DNA from: Dyella sp. GSA-30
GTDB taxonomy: Bacteria > Pseudomonadota > Gammaproteobacteria > Xanthomonadales > Rhodanobacteraceae
Reading direction: 5' to 3'
DNA length: 64,000 bases
NCBI RefSeq assembly: GCF_027924605.1
Contig: NZ_AP027042.1
Span: 3,635,524-3,699,523, forward strand
The translations under genes and the position numbers were made by a program. Below are positions 53,674 through 61,138 of this stretch, in pieces (the first letter of the stretch is position 1; each line of letters begins with the position of its first letter). The notes below the pieces were generated by a model, which was not told the DNA's origin, made no database searches, and worked only from the letters and a program-made list of their open reading frames with translations.

Positions 53674-55140
53674 ATGACACAGAAATCCGCACTGTCGTTC
53701 TGGCAGATATGGAACATGTGCTTCGGCTTTCTTGGCCTCCACTTCGGCTTTGCATTGCAGAACGCGAACGTCAGCCGGATCTTTCAGACACTGGGTGCGG
53801 ACGTAAACGACATCCCGGCTCTATGGATCGCTGCGCCGCTGACGGGGTTGATCGTGCAACCGATCATTGGCCACTACTCCGACCGCACTTGGAACCGCCT
53901 GGGCCGGCGGCGGCCGTACTTTCTGTTCGGCGCGGTGTTCGCCTCGCTGGCGCTCCTATGGATGCCGAATGTACCAGCGTTGTGGATGGCTGCCGGCCTG
54001 CTGTGGATTCTGGACGCGTCGATCAACGTGTCGATGGAGCCATTCCGCGCGCTGGTCGGCGATCAACTGCCCACCCAACAGCGACCCGCCGGTTATGCGA
54101 TGCAGAGTTTCTTCATCGGTGCCGGTGCCGTGATCGCCTCGATGCTCCCATGGGTCTTGGCCCGGTTCGGCGTGGCCAACGTAGCGGCGAACGGGGGCAT
54201 CCCCGATACGGTGAAGTACGCGTTCTATGGCGGCGGCGCAGTACTGCTGGGCGCGGTGCTTTGGACCATCGTAACCACGCGTGAATACCCGCCTGCACAG
54301 CTGCAATCGTTCAACGACAACGTGCCCGATGGACCGGCGGCGGACGTGTCGCGCGCGTGGCAACCGGGTTTGCTACTGCTGCTGGTCGGCATGGCGGTAT
54401 TGTTCGCGATCAGGTACTTCTCACTGGAAAAAGAGGTTTACCTGCTGGCCAGCGGCCTGATCGCGTTCGGCCTGCTACTCACATGGCTGAGCCACACCCG
54501 TAGCCACGGAATGCTACGCGACGTGATGGGTGATCTCTATGGCATGCCCATCTCGATGCGTCGCCTGGCCGGCGTGCAGCTGTTCTCCTGGTTCGCGTTG
54601 TTCGCGATGTGGATATATACCACCGCCGGCGTGACGCAGACGATTTACGCCACCACCGATACCGGCTCATCCGCCTACAACGAAGGCGCCAACTGGGTCG
54701 GCGTGTTGTTTGCCGCGTACAACGGGTTTGGCGCGCTGGCCGCGGTGGTTATCCCGCTGATGGTGCGCCGATGGGGCCTGCGCATCAGTCACGTCATGAA
54801 CTTGTGCCTTGGCGGAGCCGGCCTGCTGTCGTTCCTCTACATCCGCGATCCGCACTGGCTGCTCGCGTCGATGGTAGGCGTCGGCTTTGCGTGGGCTTCG
54901 ATTCTGTCACTGCCTTATGCGCTGCTTTCCGACAGCCTGCCCACGGCGAAGATGGGCGTCTACATGGGCATCTTCAATTTCTTTATCGTGATCCCGCAAT
55001 TGCTTGCTGCCAGTGTGCTCGGCCTATTGCTGCGCCTGTGTTTTCACAACCAGCCCATCTGGGCGTTGGGCCTCGGTGGCGCGAGTCTGCTCGCGGCGGG
55101 ACTTTGCACTCTGCGTGTAGCCGAGCCCGAAGGCGCCTGA
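53674..55140 (+). CDS. MFS sugar transporter, SLC45/GPH-type
   Basis: The product has 488 residues with about twelve hydrophobic helices. SFWQIWNMCFGFLGLHFGFA opens helix 1, and PIIGHYSDRTWNRLGRRRPY is the MFS loop-2/3 signature with RRRP as in SLC45-type disaccharide-proton symporters. AGGGTAGG precedes ATG 53674. As the inner-membrane importer of the locus it would take up the sugar brought in by the TonB-dependent receptor, either before or after cleavage by the GH3 enzyme. Transport is probably proton-coupled. Confidence 0.9.
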   Translation: MTQKSALSFWQIWNMCFGFLGLHFGFALQNANVSRIFQTLGADVNDIPALWIAAPLTGLIVQPIIGHYSDRTWNRLGRRRPYFLFGAVFASLALLWMPNVPALWMAAGLLWILDASINVSMEPFRALVGDQLPTQQRPAGYAMQSFFIGAGAVIASMLPWVLARFGVANVAANGGIPDTVKYAFYGGGAVLLGAVLWTIVTTREYPPAQLQSFNDNVPDGPAADVSRAWQPGLLLLLVGMAVLFAIRYFSLEKEVYLLASGLIAFGLLLTWLSHTRSHGMLRDVMGDLYGMPISMRRLAGVQLFSWFALFAMWIYTTAGVTQTIYATTDTGSSAYNEGANWVGVLFAAYNGFGALAAVVIPLMVRRWGLRISHVMNLCLGGAGLLSFLYIRDPHWLLASMVGVGFAWASILSLPYALLSDSLPTAKMGVYMGIFNFFIVIPQLLAASVLGLLLRLCFHNQPIWALGLGGASLLAAGLCTLRVAEPEGA

Positions 55141-55158
55141 CCAGGCACGTTTGCGTCA

Positions 55159-55539
55159 CTAATCACCATCTGACAGCTGGCGCAGATACCCACCAAGCAT
55201 TTGGAACGCCCCATCAACCATCCGTTTTACGTCAGCGCCATGCCGAATCTTGTATAGCAAATTCGGCTCTGCGGTCACAAAAGCTCCCCACTCATCGGTG
55301 GTATCGAAGCGGTTGCCACAGCCAACCCATAGCGGAAATGGCTTTCGCTGGAGCATGACGCACCAACCCCAGTCTTCACCCAGCACTTTGGCACCCTGGA
55401 AGACCTCGCCTTCTGAAAATTTCCAGGCCAGCCAGTTCGCCATTGATTTCCCGAATCGACCTGGATTGGTCGCTTCATCCTCCCCGGGCTCTATGTCAAA
55501 GAAATCCGTCTTAATCCAAATCTGTGGTGATGATGTCAT
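55159..55539 (-). CDS. Hypothetical protein
   Basis: The product has 126 residues from ATG 55539, the longer frame to 55665 overlapping the next gene. Segments such as PQIWIKTDFFDIEPGEDEAT, WCVMLQRKPFPLWVGCGNRF and EWGAFVTAEPNLL suggest a compact, Trp-rich alpha/beta protein of the kind found as stand-alone immunity-like genes; this is a guess. No signal peptide. It forms a pair with the small membrane protein at 55590-55796. The GC content is low (about 50%), pointing to transfer. Confidence 0.6.
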   Translation of the reverse strand: MTSSPQIWIKTDFFDIEPGEDEATNPGRFGKSMANWLAWKFSEGEVFQGAKVLGEDWGWCVMLQRKPFPLWVGCGNRFDTTDEWGAFVTAEPNLLYKIRHGADVKRMVDGAFQMLGGYLRQLSDGD

Positions 55540-55589
55540 TCTATAAATGCTCAGCTTTGATATTGATGCCGCGCCGATACAGAACCAAT

Positions 55590-55796
55590 TCAGTGGCTTT
55601 TCTTCAACCGCCAAGCGTTCCAATATTCTATAGCCGTCACCACAGAGAAAAATGCAGAGATGCACGTAAGCACCTTAGCCGCCGGGTAGAACTTAAATAC
55701 AAACAGAACCACACACAGCACCACAAGGAATCCCACCAATCTGAGCCCGCTCCTGACACGGATATCAGATTGTCTAATGCGTTCTTCTCTCTTCAT
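55590..55796 (-). CDS. Small two-helix membrane protein
   Basis: The product has 68 residues from ATG 55796. A charged N-terminus (KREERIRQSDIRVRSG) is followed by two membrane helices (LVGFLVVLCVVLFVFKFYP, then LTCISAFFSVVTAIEYW). It lies 50 bp upstream of the hypothetical gene at 55159-55539. No family was recognised; pairing with that gene may indicate a toxin-immunity-like or stress module, which the sequence does not prove. Confidence 0.55.
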   Translation of the reverse strand: MKREERIRQSDIRVRSGLRLVGFLVVLCVVLFVFKFYPAAKVLTCISAFFSVVTAIEYWNAWRLKKSH

Positions 55797-55895
55797 ATCC
55801 GTCAACCGCGCTTTATACAATCGTGTAGAGCCGAGGCCCAAAGGCTTTCTACGCACTTCGCCTACCAATCAAGCTCTCTCTCGAGTCAACTCGTA

Positions 55896-57713
55896 TCAGG
55901 CGTTAAGAGTAAGCTGACCATCGCCCGAGACAACGACCGCAGGCGCCTCCGCACGAGTGTCCGCCACGACCTGGTTGCGACCGCCCTCTTTCGCCCGGTA
56001 AAGCGCCGCGTCGGCATCAACCAGCAACACGCGCAGCATATAGCTCGAACTGCTGGCGCAGGCGAGCCCCAGACTGGCAGTCACCGTGACGGTGACCTGA
56101 GAATCCAGCGTCACCGGCGTAGTGGCCAAGGTATGGCGGATGCGATTGGCCACCTCCAATCCCTGGTTGCACGAACAGCCAGTCATCAGGATGCCGAACT
56201 CCTCGCCGCCGAGGCGACCGAGCAGATCGGTGGAACGCAATTCGTCGCCTATGATCGTCGCGGCAGAACGTAATACCTGGTCGCCGGCGGCATGTCCGTG
56301 CGTGTCGTTGATCCGCTTGAAATGATCCAGGTCCAGCACAACCAGACAGGCGTCGGTCCCTGCCTTGTGCAGCCGCCGCAGCGTGCGCCCCGCTTCGACG
56401 AAAAAGTGTTCGCGGTTGTACGCCCCGGTCAAGCCGTCGTGCCGCGCCATCCAGCGGAAACGTCGCCAGGAACGCCACAGCCACAGCAGCGCCAGAACGA
56501 AAAAGGCGATCACCGTCAGCAGCAGCGCATTGAACAACTCGCTGCTTTTATGTGCCTGGCTCGCCAGAGCCTGGCTAAGCTGCAGGATCCTGTTCTCCTT
56601 GCTCAGCGCATCCAGCTTCATCTTCTCGGACAGCACCTGCTGCCTGACCGTCTGGTAGGCCAAGGCGATGGCCCGGGCGTTGTCCAAGGCGGCGGTTTTC
56701 TGGGCGTCGTACTTCTCGTAATAGTTGAGCGCGGCGGTATCGTGGCCCTCTTTCTTTTCCGCCTTATAGAGCACCTCATAGGCGGCCCGCAGTGTCCACA
56801 GCGGACTGTCCGGTCCTGTGATGGCAATGCTGTCCAGGGCGAACTTTCGTGCATTGGCCCCGTCGCCGAGGCTGAGGTAAGCCTGCGCCTCGGTGACAGG
56901 CAACGAGGCCAGATAGGGTGTGTACCCGGTAGCCTGAATCTCGGGGGCGATGCTGCGTAACAAGGCGATGGCTTGATCGGCATGGCCTTCGTCAATCATG
57001 GCGCTGGCCAGATCCAGGCGCACCGCAACAGCTTGACGCAGCTCCCCCGCTGCAAGGCATGCGTTGACCGCAGCCTGAAAGGCAGGATGGGTCGAGGACA
57101 ATTTACCCGCATAGAGCAGGGACTGCGTTTCAAATGACCTGGCGTGACACTGGCCTTTATCCGAAGGAAGCAACCCCTTCATCTGCCGGGCATAGTCCAG
57201 CGCAAGGTCGTATTGCCCCACAGCTTCCTGGTTCAACATACGGATGACTTCATCCATGCCTTCCAGGCGAGCCTGCGGATCAACGCTCTTGGGCAGCTCG
57301 GCCATCAAGGTGTTGGCCAGCGCATAGGCACTCACATAGTCCCGGCTGAAGAACTTGCCTCGGATCAACGCCGCCGTGGCGCGAACGGAGAGGGACTGAT
57401 CGCCTGAGTGATCGATGATGTCGTGGAGGGTCGGCTCGACTTTCGCATAGTCACCGTCGGACACGGGCAGACGTGTATCAAGCAGTCGCAAATGCCAGCG
57501 CTGTGTGGCGCTCAACTGATCTTCGCGCTGATGAAGCTGCGCCAGAATGTGTCGGAAACGGAAAGTATCATCTGGCCACGCATCATCAGCCTGGGTGAAC
57601 CATGCCGCGACCGGCGCGGCATCTGTCGATGCGCCGCTTGCCTTTGCCGTGCACAGCAGGAACACCGCCATTGCGGCGGCGCCTGCCAGACAAGACAACA
57701 CTCGACGGGCCAT
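55896..57713 (-). CDS. TPR-type diguanylate cyclase
   Basis: The product has 605 residues. A signal peptide (1-27) is followed by a helical, TPR-like periplasmic region (about 45-375), a membrane span at 394-413 and a cytoplasmic GGDEF domain (about 422-585). GGEEF (502-506) is the active-site motif and RSTD (493-496), five residues before it, is the canonical inhibitory site, so the enzyme should make c-di-GMP and be feedback-controlled. The gene starts 15 bp after the stop of the putative RiPP precursor on the same strand, suggesting co-transcription. Confidence 0.9.
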   Translation of the reverse strand: MARRVLSCLAGAAAMAVFLLCTAKASGASTDAAPVAAWFTQADDAWPDDTFRFRHILAQLHQREDQLSATQRWHLRLLDTRLPVSDGDYAKVEPTLHDIIDHSGDQSLSVRATAALIRGKFFSRDYVSAYALANTLMAELPKSVDPQARLEGMDEVIRMLNQEAVGQYDLALDYARQMKGLLPSDKGQCHARSFETQSLLYAGKLSSTHPAFQAAVNACLAAGELRQAVAVRLDLASAMIDEGHADQAIALLRSIAPEIQATGYTPYLASLPVTEAQAYLSLGDGANARKFALDSIAITGPDSPLWTLRAAYEVLYKAEKKEGHDTAALNYYEKYDAQKTAALDNARAIALAYQTVRQQVLSEKMKLDALSKENRILQLSQALASQAHKSSELFNALLLTVIAFFVLALLWLWRSWRRFRWMARHDGLTGAYNREHFFVEAGRTLRRLHKAGTDACLVVLDLDHFKRINDTHGHAAGDQVLRSAATIIGDELRSTDLLGRLGGEEFGILMTGCSCNQGLEVANRIRHTLATTPVTLDSQVTVTVTASLGLACASSSSYMLRVLLVDADAALYRAKEGGRNQVVADTRAEAPAVVVSGDGQLTLNA

Positions 57714-57728
57714 CGAATAACTAGCCGG

Positions 57729-58028
57729 TCATGACTTGCGCTCCGGAGGCTGATGCGTTTCATCCGCTTCGCCGCCCTCGCGCCGTGGCTCGTTTTGCGT
57801 ATCGTCTTCGTCGGGCTCGCACCCTCCGGTATTGTGGTTGACGCGCACCGGCGGACGATTGTTTCCAAGCTCCTCCTCGAGACGACTCTTGTCGCCAGAT
57901 GCCGCGGCCACTTTAAGCCCCTCACTGGCATTCAGTGCATCAAGCGCCTGCGCCAGGTCTTCCTGAGATGCGTGACGCAACGACGCATCCTGCCCGATAA
58001 GTTCCAGCAGCTCGATCGTCTTGGACAT
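57729..58028 (-). CDS. Putative split-borosin precursor peptide
   Basis: The product has 99 residues with AGGGGG five bases before ATG 58028. Residues 1-55 form an acidic, helical region with ELLELIGQDASLRHASQEDL, whose G-Q-D-A-x-L matches the borosin-binding domain of known bacterial split-borosin precursors (SonA type, from memory), and SGDKSRLEEELG is the matching second part. A segment R58-PPVRVNHNTGGC-70 follows, where V61 and V63 sit where SonA is N-methylated. The last 29 residues are highly acidic and disordered. The product class and the cleavage point are inferred. Confidence 0.72.
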   Translation of the reverse strand: MSKTIELLELIGQDASLRHASQEDLAQALDALNASEGLKVAAASGDKSRLEEELGNNRPPVRVNHNTGGCEPDEDDTQNEPRREGGEADETHQPPERKS

Positions 58029-58223
58029 GTTTACCCCCTGCTTCTTTTGTGGATGAATCGTTCACCCTGCGGGACACGATGGAATGCCTCTCCAGGGTGA
58101 TCACGCTGTATGCAGACAGGCGCACAGCTCCGAATTTCATCGCAGCTCGGCGCCCCCAACGCCACTATGCAGCCTACCACCGATCGGCAAGCCACACGAT
58201 GACTCCGGGCGGCCCTGCTGGCC

Positions 58224-59066
58224 CTAGGCCGGCGACTCTGTGCCCCGATCCAGCACGGCCAGCCGCTCGCGTACTGCATGATTGGCGCGCAGCGGCGCAG
58301 CCGGGCGCAGAACGACGGTTTCGTCGCTGCCCACCTCCGTTGCTGGCAGATCCCGCAAGGCCACGTGGCGAATACGCGGCTGCTCGACCGGCAACGTGGC
58401 TCCGCGGTAAATGATGACCTCGTGGTCTAGCGGGTAATCCCGGCTTAGCACGTCCACCAGCACCTGCCGGTACTCGGGTCCGGTGGAAAAACGCGCCATC
58501 GAGCGGTCGCCGACCAGGCCCACCTGCCACAGCACCAGACAGGCGCCAGGGTTGATAGGTGTCTCGTAGAACAGCAACTGGCTGGCCTCGTAATGCTGGC
58601 AGCCAAGGCGTCCCGGGTCGATGCCGAGGTCCGCATACAGGCAGTCCTCGGCGGAGATGCCAGGCTCCATATGGGCCCGGAAACCTTCCGTGCGAGCCAG
58701 CCTGATCACTTCATGCGGCGACCAGGCAAAGATGCCGGGATGGCCGTAGAACACGGCACAGACCCGTTTGCCCGCCCGTACCTCGGCCATCATCACCTCG
58801 ACCCATTCGCGATAGGTGACTGCGCGCGACTTGCCATTCTTGCCGTCGCCGTAATACGGCTGCAGGCTGCGCACGTCGGGGTGCATGTGCTCCAGCCACA
58901 GCTCGACAATAGCGTCGGAAAGTGCCGCGAACACCACCTCCGCCCCCTGGATATGGCTGCGCGCCAACGGCGAGAGATGCGACCCCAGGGTCATGCCCAA
59001 CCCCACGCACACGATGCTGCCGCGTGGCTCCGCGTCTGCGGGCTTGGTCGGTAATACAGATGTCAT
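58224..59066 (-). CDS. Borosin-type peptide alpha-N-methyltransferase
   Basis: The product has 280 residues. It has the tetrapyrrole-methylase fold: SIVCVGLGMTLGSHLSPLAR (17-36) holds the SAM-binding glycine motif, YYGDGKNGKSRAVTYREW (71-88) the segment with catalytic Arg81 and Tyr85 counterparts of OphMA and SonM, FYGHPGIF (106-113) and MEPGISAEDCLYADLGIDPG (133-152) the remaining family marks. It lacks a fused precursor, which places it with the split borosins. It would methylate backbone amides of the peptide encoded 195 bp downstream. No clear ribosome site precedes ATG 59066. Confidence 0.82.
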   Translation of the reverse strand: MTSVLPTKPADAEPRGSIVCVGLGMTLGSHLSPLARSHIQGAEVVFAALSDAIVELWLEHMHPDVRSLQPYYGDGKNGKSRAVTYREWVEVMMAEVRAGKRVCAVFYGHPGIFAWSPHEVIRLARTEGFRAHMEPGISAEDCLYADLGIDPGRLGCQHYEASQLLFYETPINPGACLVLWQVGLVGDRSMARFSTGPEYRQVLVDVLSRDYPLDHEVIIYRGATLPVEQPRIRHVALRDLPATEVGSDETVVLRPAAPLRANHAVRERLAVLDRGTESPA

Positions 59067-59108
59067 AGTAGATATCCAGGAAATTTAAGGAATAGCGCCA
59101 GCATCCGC

Positions 59109-59129
59109 GCGCCGAAACTCCTTTTCGGC
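59109..59129 (-). promoter_or_regulatory. Hairpin in the leader of the methyltransferase gene
   Basis: CGCCGAAA (59109-59116) and TTTCGGCG (59122-59129) form an 8-bp stem with a five-base loop. In the minus-strand transcript the loop reads AGGAG, flanked by the stem, about 45 bases before the methyltransferase start. Its role is unknown. Confidence 0.4.
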
Positions 59130-59361
59130 GTTGGCAAGTGGCAAATATACAGTTTCGCGGGCTCGCGTCGCAGCTGCCTGGTTTTTCATCACTCTTTACG
59201 GTCCGCCGCGAGTTAAGGGCCAGATTTATTTGCTTATGCAACGGCATGCAAGAAAAAAACAAACCCGATCGCCCGGCCTGTATTCCCGTTGACGGGTAGC
59301 CAAAGCACGCCACAGAATTCGGAGCACGGCCCACTATGGGGTCTATTCGCAGTCAGGTTTT

Positions 59362-59808
59362 ATGAAGAATGCTCCACCCGGATACGAGTGTCCCTTCTGC
59401 GGCATTGCTGAAACGCTTCCCTCGCCTGCTCCAGAATCAGCCGTTGTCCTGGTGGATGCCAACGTGTTCGCTTTGGTTCCGACGCACCACTACGCTGGAA
59501 TAAAAGGCAATTGCCTGGTGGTGCCTCGGGGCCACTATGAGAACGTGCTGGACATCCCGGACAACCTTGGCAGCGACTTCTTTCGTGCAACGCGCCGACT
59601 GGCACAGGCTATGCGGAATGCTTTCGGGTGTGAGGGAATCTCCACGCGCCAACACAACGGCCCAGCCGGCAACCAGGATGTGTGGCACTACCATCTTCAT
59701 GTATTTCCTCGTTACCCAAACGACGGACTGTATGGGGGGCAGAAAGTGCCATACACCACTGAGGAGCGTATTGAGTTGGCGGCCAGTCTCCGGACTGCGT
59801 TGCGGTAG
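59362..59808 (+). CDS. HIT-family protein
   Basis: The product has 148 residues. YECPFCGI near the N-terminus is a zinc-type Cys pair, and HYHLHVFPR is the histidine-triad motif H-x-H-x-H-x-x. HIT proteins hydrolyse or transfer nucleotide groups (for instance dinucleoside polyphosphates or AMP conjugates); the target here is unknown. It is monocistronic and divergent from the RiPP methyltransferase with 295 bp between. Confidence 0.88.
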   Translation: MKNAPPGYECPFCGIAETLPSPAPESAVVLVDANVFALVPTHHYAGIKGNCLVVPRGHYENVLDIPDNLGSDFFRATRRLAQAMRNAFGCEGISTRQHNGPAGNQDVWHYHLHVFPRYPNDGLYGGQKVPYTTEERIELAASLRTALR

Positions 59809-59824
59809 CGCATACCGTCTGATG

Positions 59825-60271
59825 TCAGAAAATTTTCCACCAAGGGCGTTTTGGGGCTTTGGTTTTGGCCGCAGCATCCGCTTGAGCGGCGTCTTCTTGC
59901 ACTACCAGCTCACCATCCGCCCCGTACTCCTCGCCATCATCTCCAAGGACGCGCGCGCCAAGTGCTTGGGCAATCTCAAACATCTTCTGGCGGATTTCTT
60001 CATCTGGGTTCTTGGCAATTATTCCGGCTGATCCAGGGTAAAGCCATGCCATGTTGCCGTTGACGCCGTGTCCAGAGTAAGCGATCCAGACAGCAAGCCC
60101 TTCGTGTTCGACTCGAAGAACGTCTCCATTTCCGGAGGTTGCTTCCGCATAGCCGTCTAGACGCATGTCAGGGTCAGAAGATAGGTAGGCCTTCCAATCC
60201 TCTAAGGAGATATTTGGCCCGTCGTTGTCGAGCCACTCCTTCTTGCGGGTGATATGAATTTCGTAGCCCAT
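59825..60271 (-). CDS. Hypothetical protein, MGYEIHITR family
   Basis: The product has 148 residues from ATG 60271 (GGAAGATGTC upstream). MGYEIHITRKKEWLDNDGP at the start and VWIAYSGHGVNGNMAWLYPG near 68-87 mark a small group of cytosolic bacterial proteins of unknown function. The C-terminus is an Ala/Asp/Lys-rich linker followed by PKRPWWKIF. It is convergent with the HIT gene across 16 bp. A function cannot be given. Confidence 0.65.
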   Translation of the reverse strand: MGYEIHITRKKEWLDNDGPNISLEDWKAYLSSDPDMRLDGYAEATSGNGDVLRVEHEGLAVWIAYSGHGVNGNMAWLYPGSAGIIAKNPDEEIRQKMFEIAQALGARVLGDDGEEYGADGELVVQEDAAQADAAAKTKAPKRPWWKIF

Positions 60272-60310
60272 GACATCTTCCTTGAAAGCCAATCACAAAC
60301 TTCGGGGCCA

Positions 60311-60345
60311 GGGGATGGTTAAGAGGATCTAATTGCCTCCGTCCC
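60311..60345. repeat. Third, diverged copy of the dispersed hairpin element
   Basis: GGGGATGGTTAAGAGGATCT is followed by AATTGCCTCCGTCCC. The pattern TTAAGARGATYTAATTRCC-CCGT is shared with the copies at 4701 and 29414. Confidence 0.6.
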
Positions 60346-60362
60346 GACAGCTCCGAGTCCCA

Positions 60363-60944
60363 TCAACCGCCGTATTGCTTTGGGATTGGCAGACCGGGGC
60401 GCTCGCCTTGCCAATAGATCGTCACTACCCACCAGCGGTGACCGTCGAACAACAATTGAAAGCTGTTGATACCACGCTGGAATGGCTCGGCATCTTTCGT
60501 ATGGCGCGATTCGTACGTGCTGAACACCTGGGCGATGTTGCCGTAACGGTCTTCGGCGCGGTGTGCCTCGCGTTCGAAGAAGCCGTCCTTTTTCAGCAAA
60601 GGGGCGCCCAATCGGATGTAATCCTCCACGCTCATCACATGTGCCGTGGTGAGGCCATCCTCGCCGGTATGCGCGGAAATCAAGCGTGCGCCCGGCACAA
60701 ATAGCGAGCGCATGCGATTCCAGTCGCGGTTCTGCCCTTTGGGGCCCGAAATCACGTCGTAGACGGCGTCGATGATGGCGCTCATCGACGCCACGTCCGC
60801 GGGGCGTGCGGCCGGGATTTCTGTCCCGCTCGTGGCGGTTTGAGAGGATGCCGGAGCGCTTTGCGCGGCGGCAGACTGCAGCGGCACCCCGGCGAGCGCC
60901 AGGGCGCAAAACATCGTCAACTTGCGAAGCGATAAAAGGTCCAT
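60363..60944 (-). CDS. Exported NTF2-like protein
   Basis: The product has 193 residues with a signal peptide (about 1-27, cleavage after AAAQS). The body starts with a helix SAIIDAVYDVISGPKGQNRD, then RMRSLFVPGARLI and a C-terminal INSFQLLFDGHRWWVVTIYW, which fit the NTF2/SnoaL-type cone. It is likely periplasmic and lacks a visible catalytic Asp/His pair, so it may bind a small ligand. It stands alone. Confidence 0.72.
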   Translation of the reverse strand: MDLLSLRKLTMFCALALAGVPLQSAAAQSAPASSQTATSGTEIPAARPADVASMSAIIDAVYDVISGPKGQNRDWNRMRSLFVPGARLISAHTGEDGLTTAHVMSVEDYIRLGAPLLKKDGFFEREAHRAEDRYGNIAQVFSTYESRHTKDAEPFQRGINSFQLLFDGHRWWVVTIYWQGERPGLPIPKQYGG

Positions 60945-61138
60945 GGCGTGCCCTCAGTAGTAAAGGTAGCGCTTCCCAACGTCGAAGCGGTGGGAACTAT
61001 CCGAAAGTTTGACGCCCCGCTGGCAGCTTGGACTTAGTGGCGTAACGCGGGCAATCCAGGTGCGCTCAAATTTCACGATAAGGAGCTTGGCAAGCGCGGG
61101 CAAGTGCGCTTCGTCATGCCGATACAGCTGGTTTGAAA

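Noticed and set aside
58049-58414. Plus-strand frame of 121 codons overlapping the methyltransferase end
   Set aside because: It is antisense, Pro/Arg/Ala-rich, and its start lies in the promoter-proximal gap of the precursor gene; no protein character.
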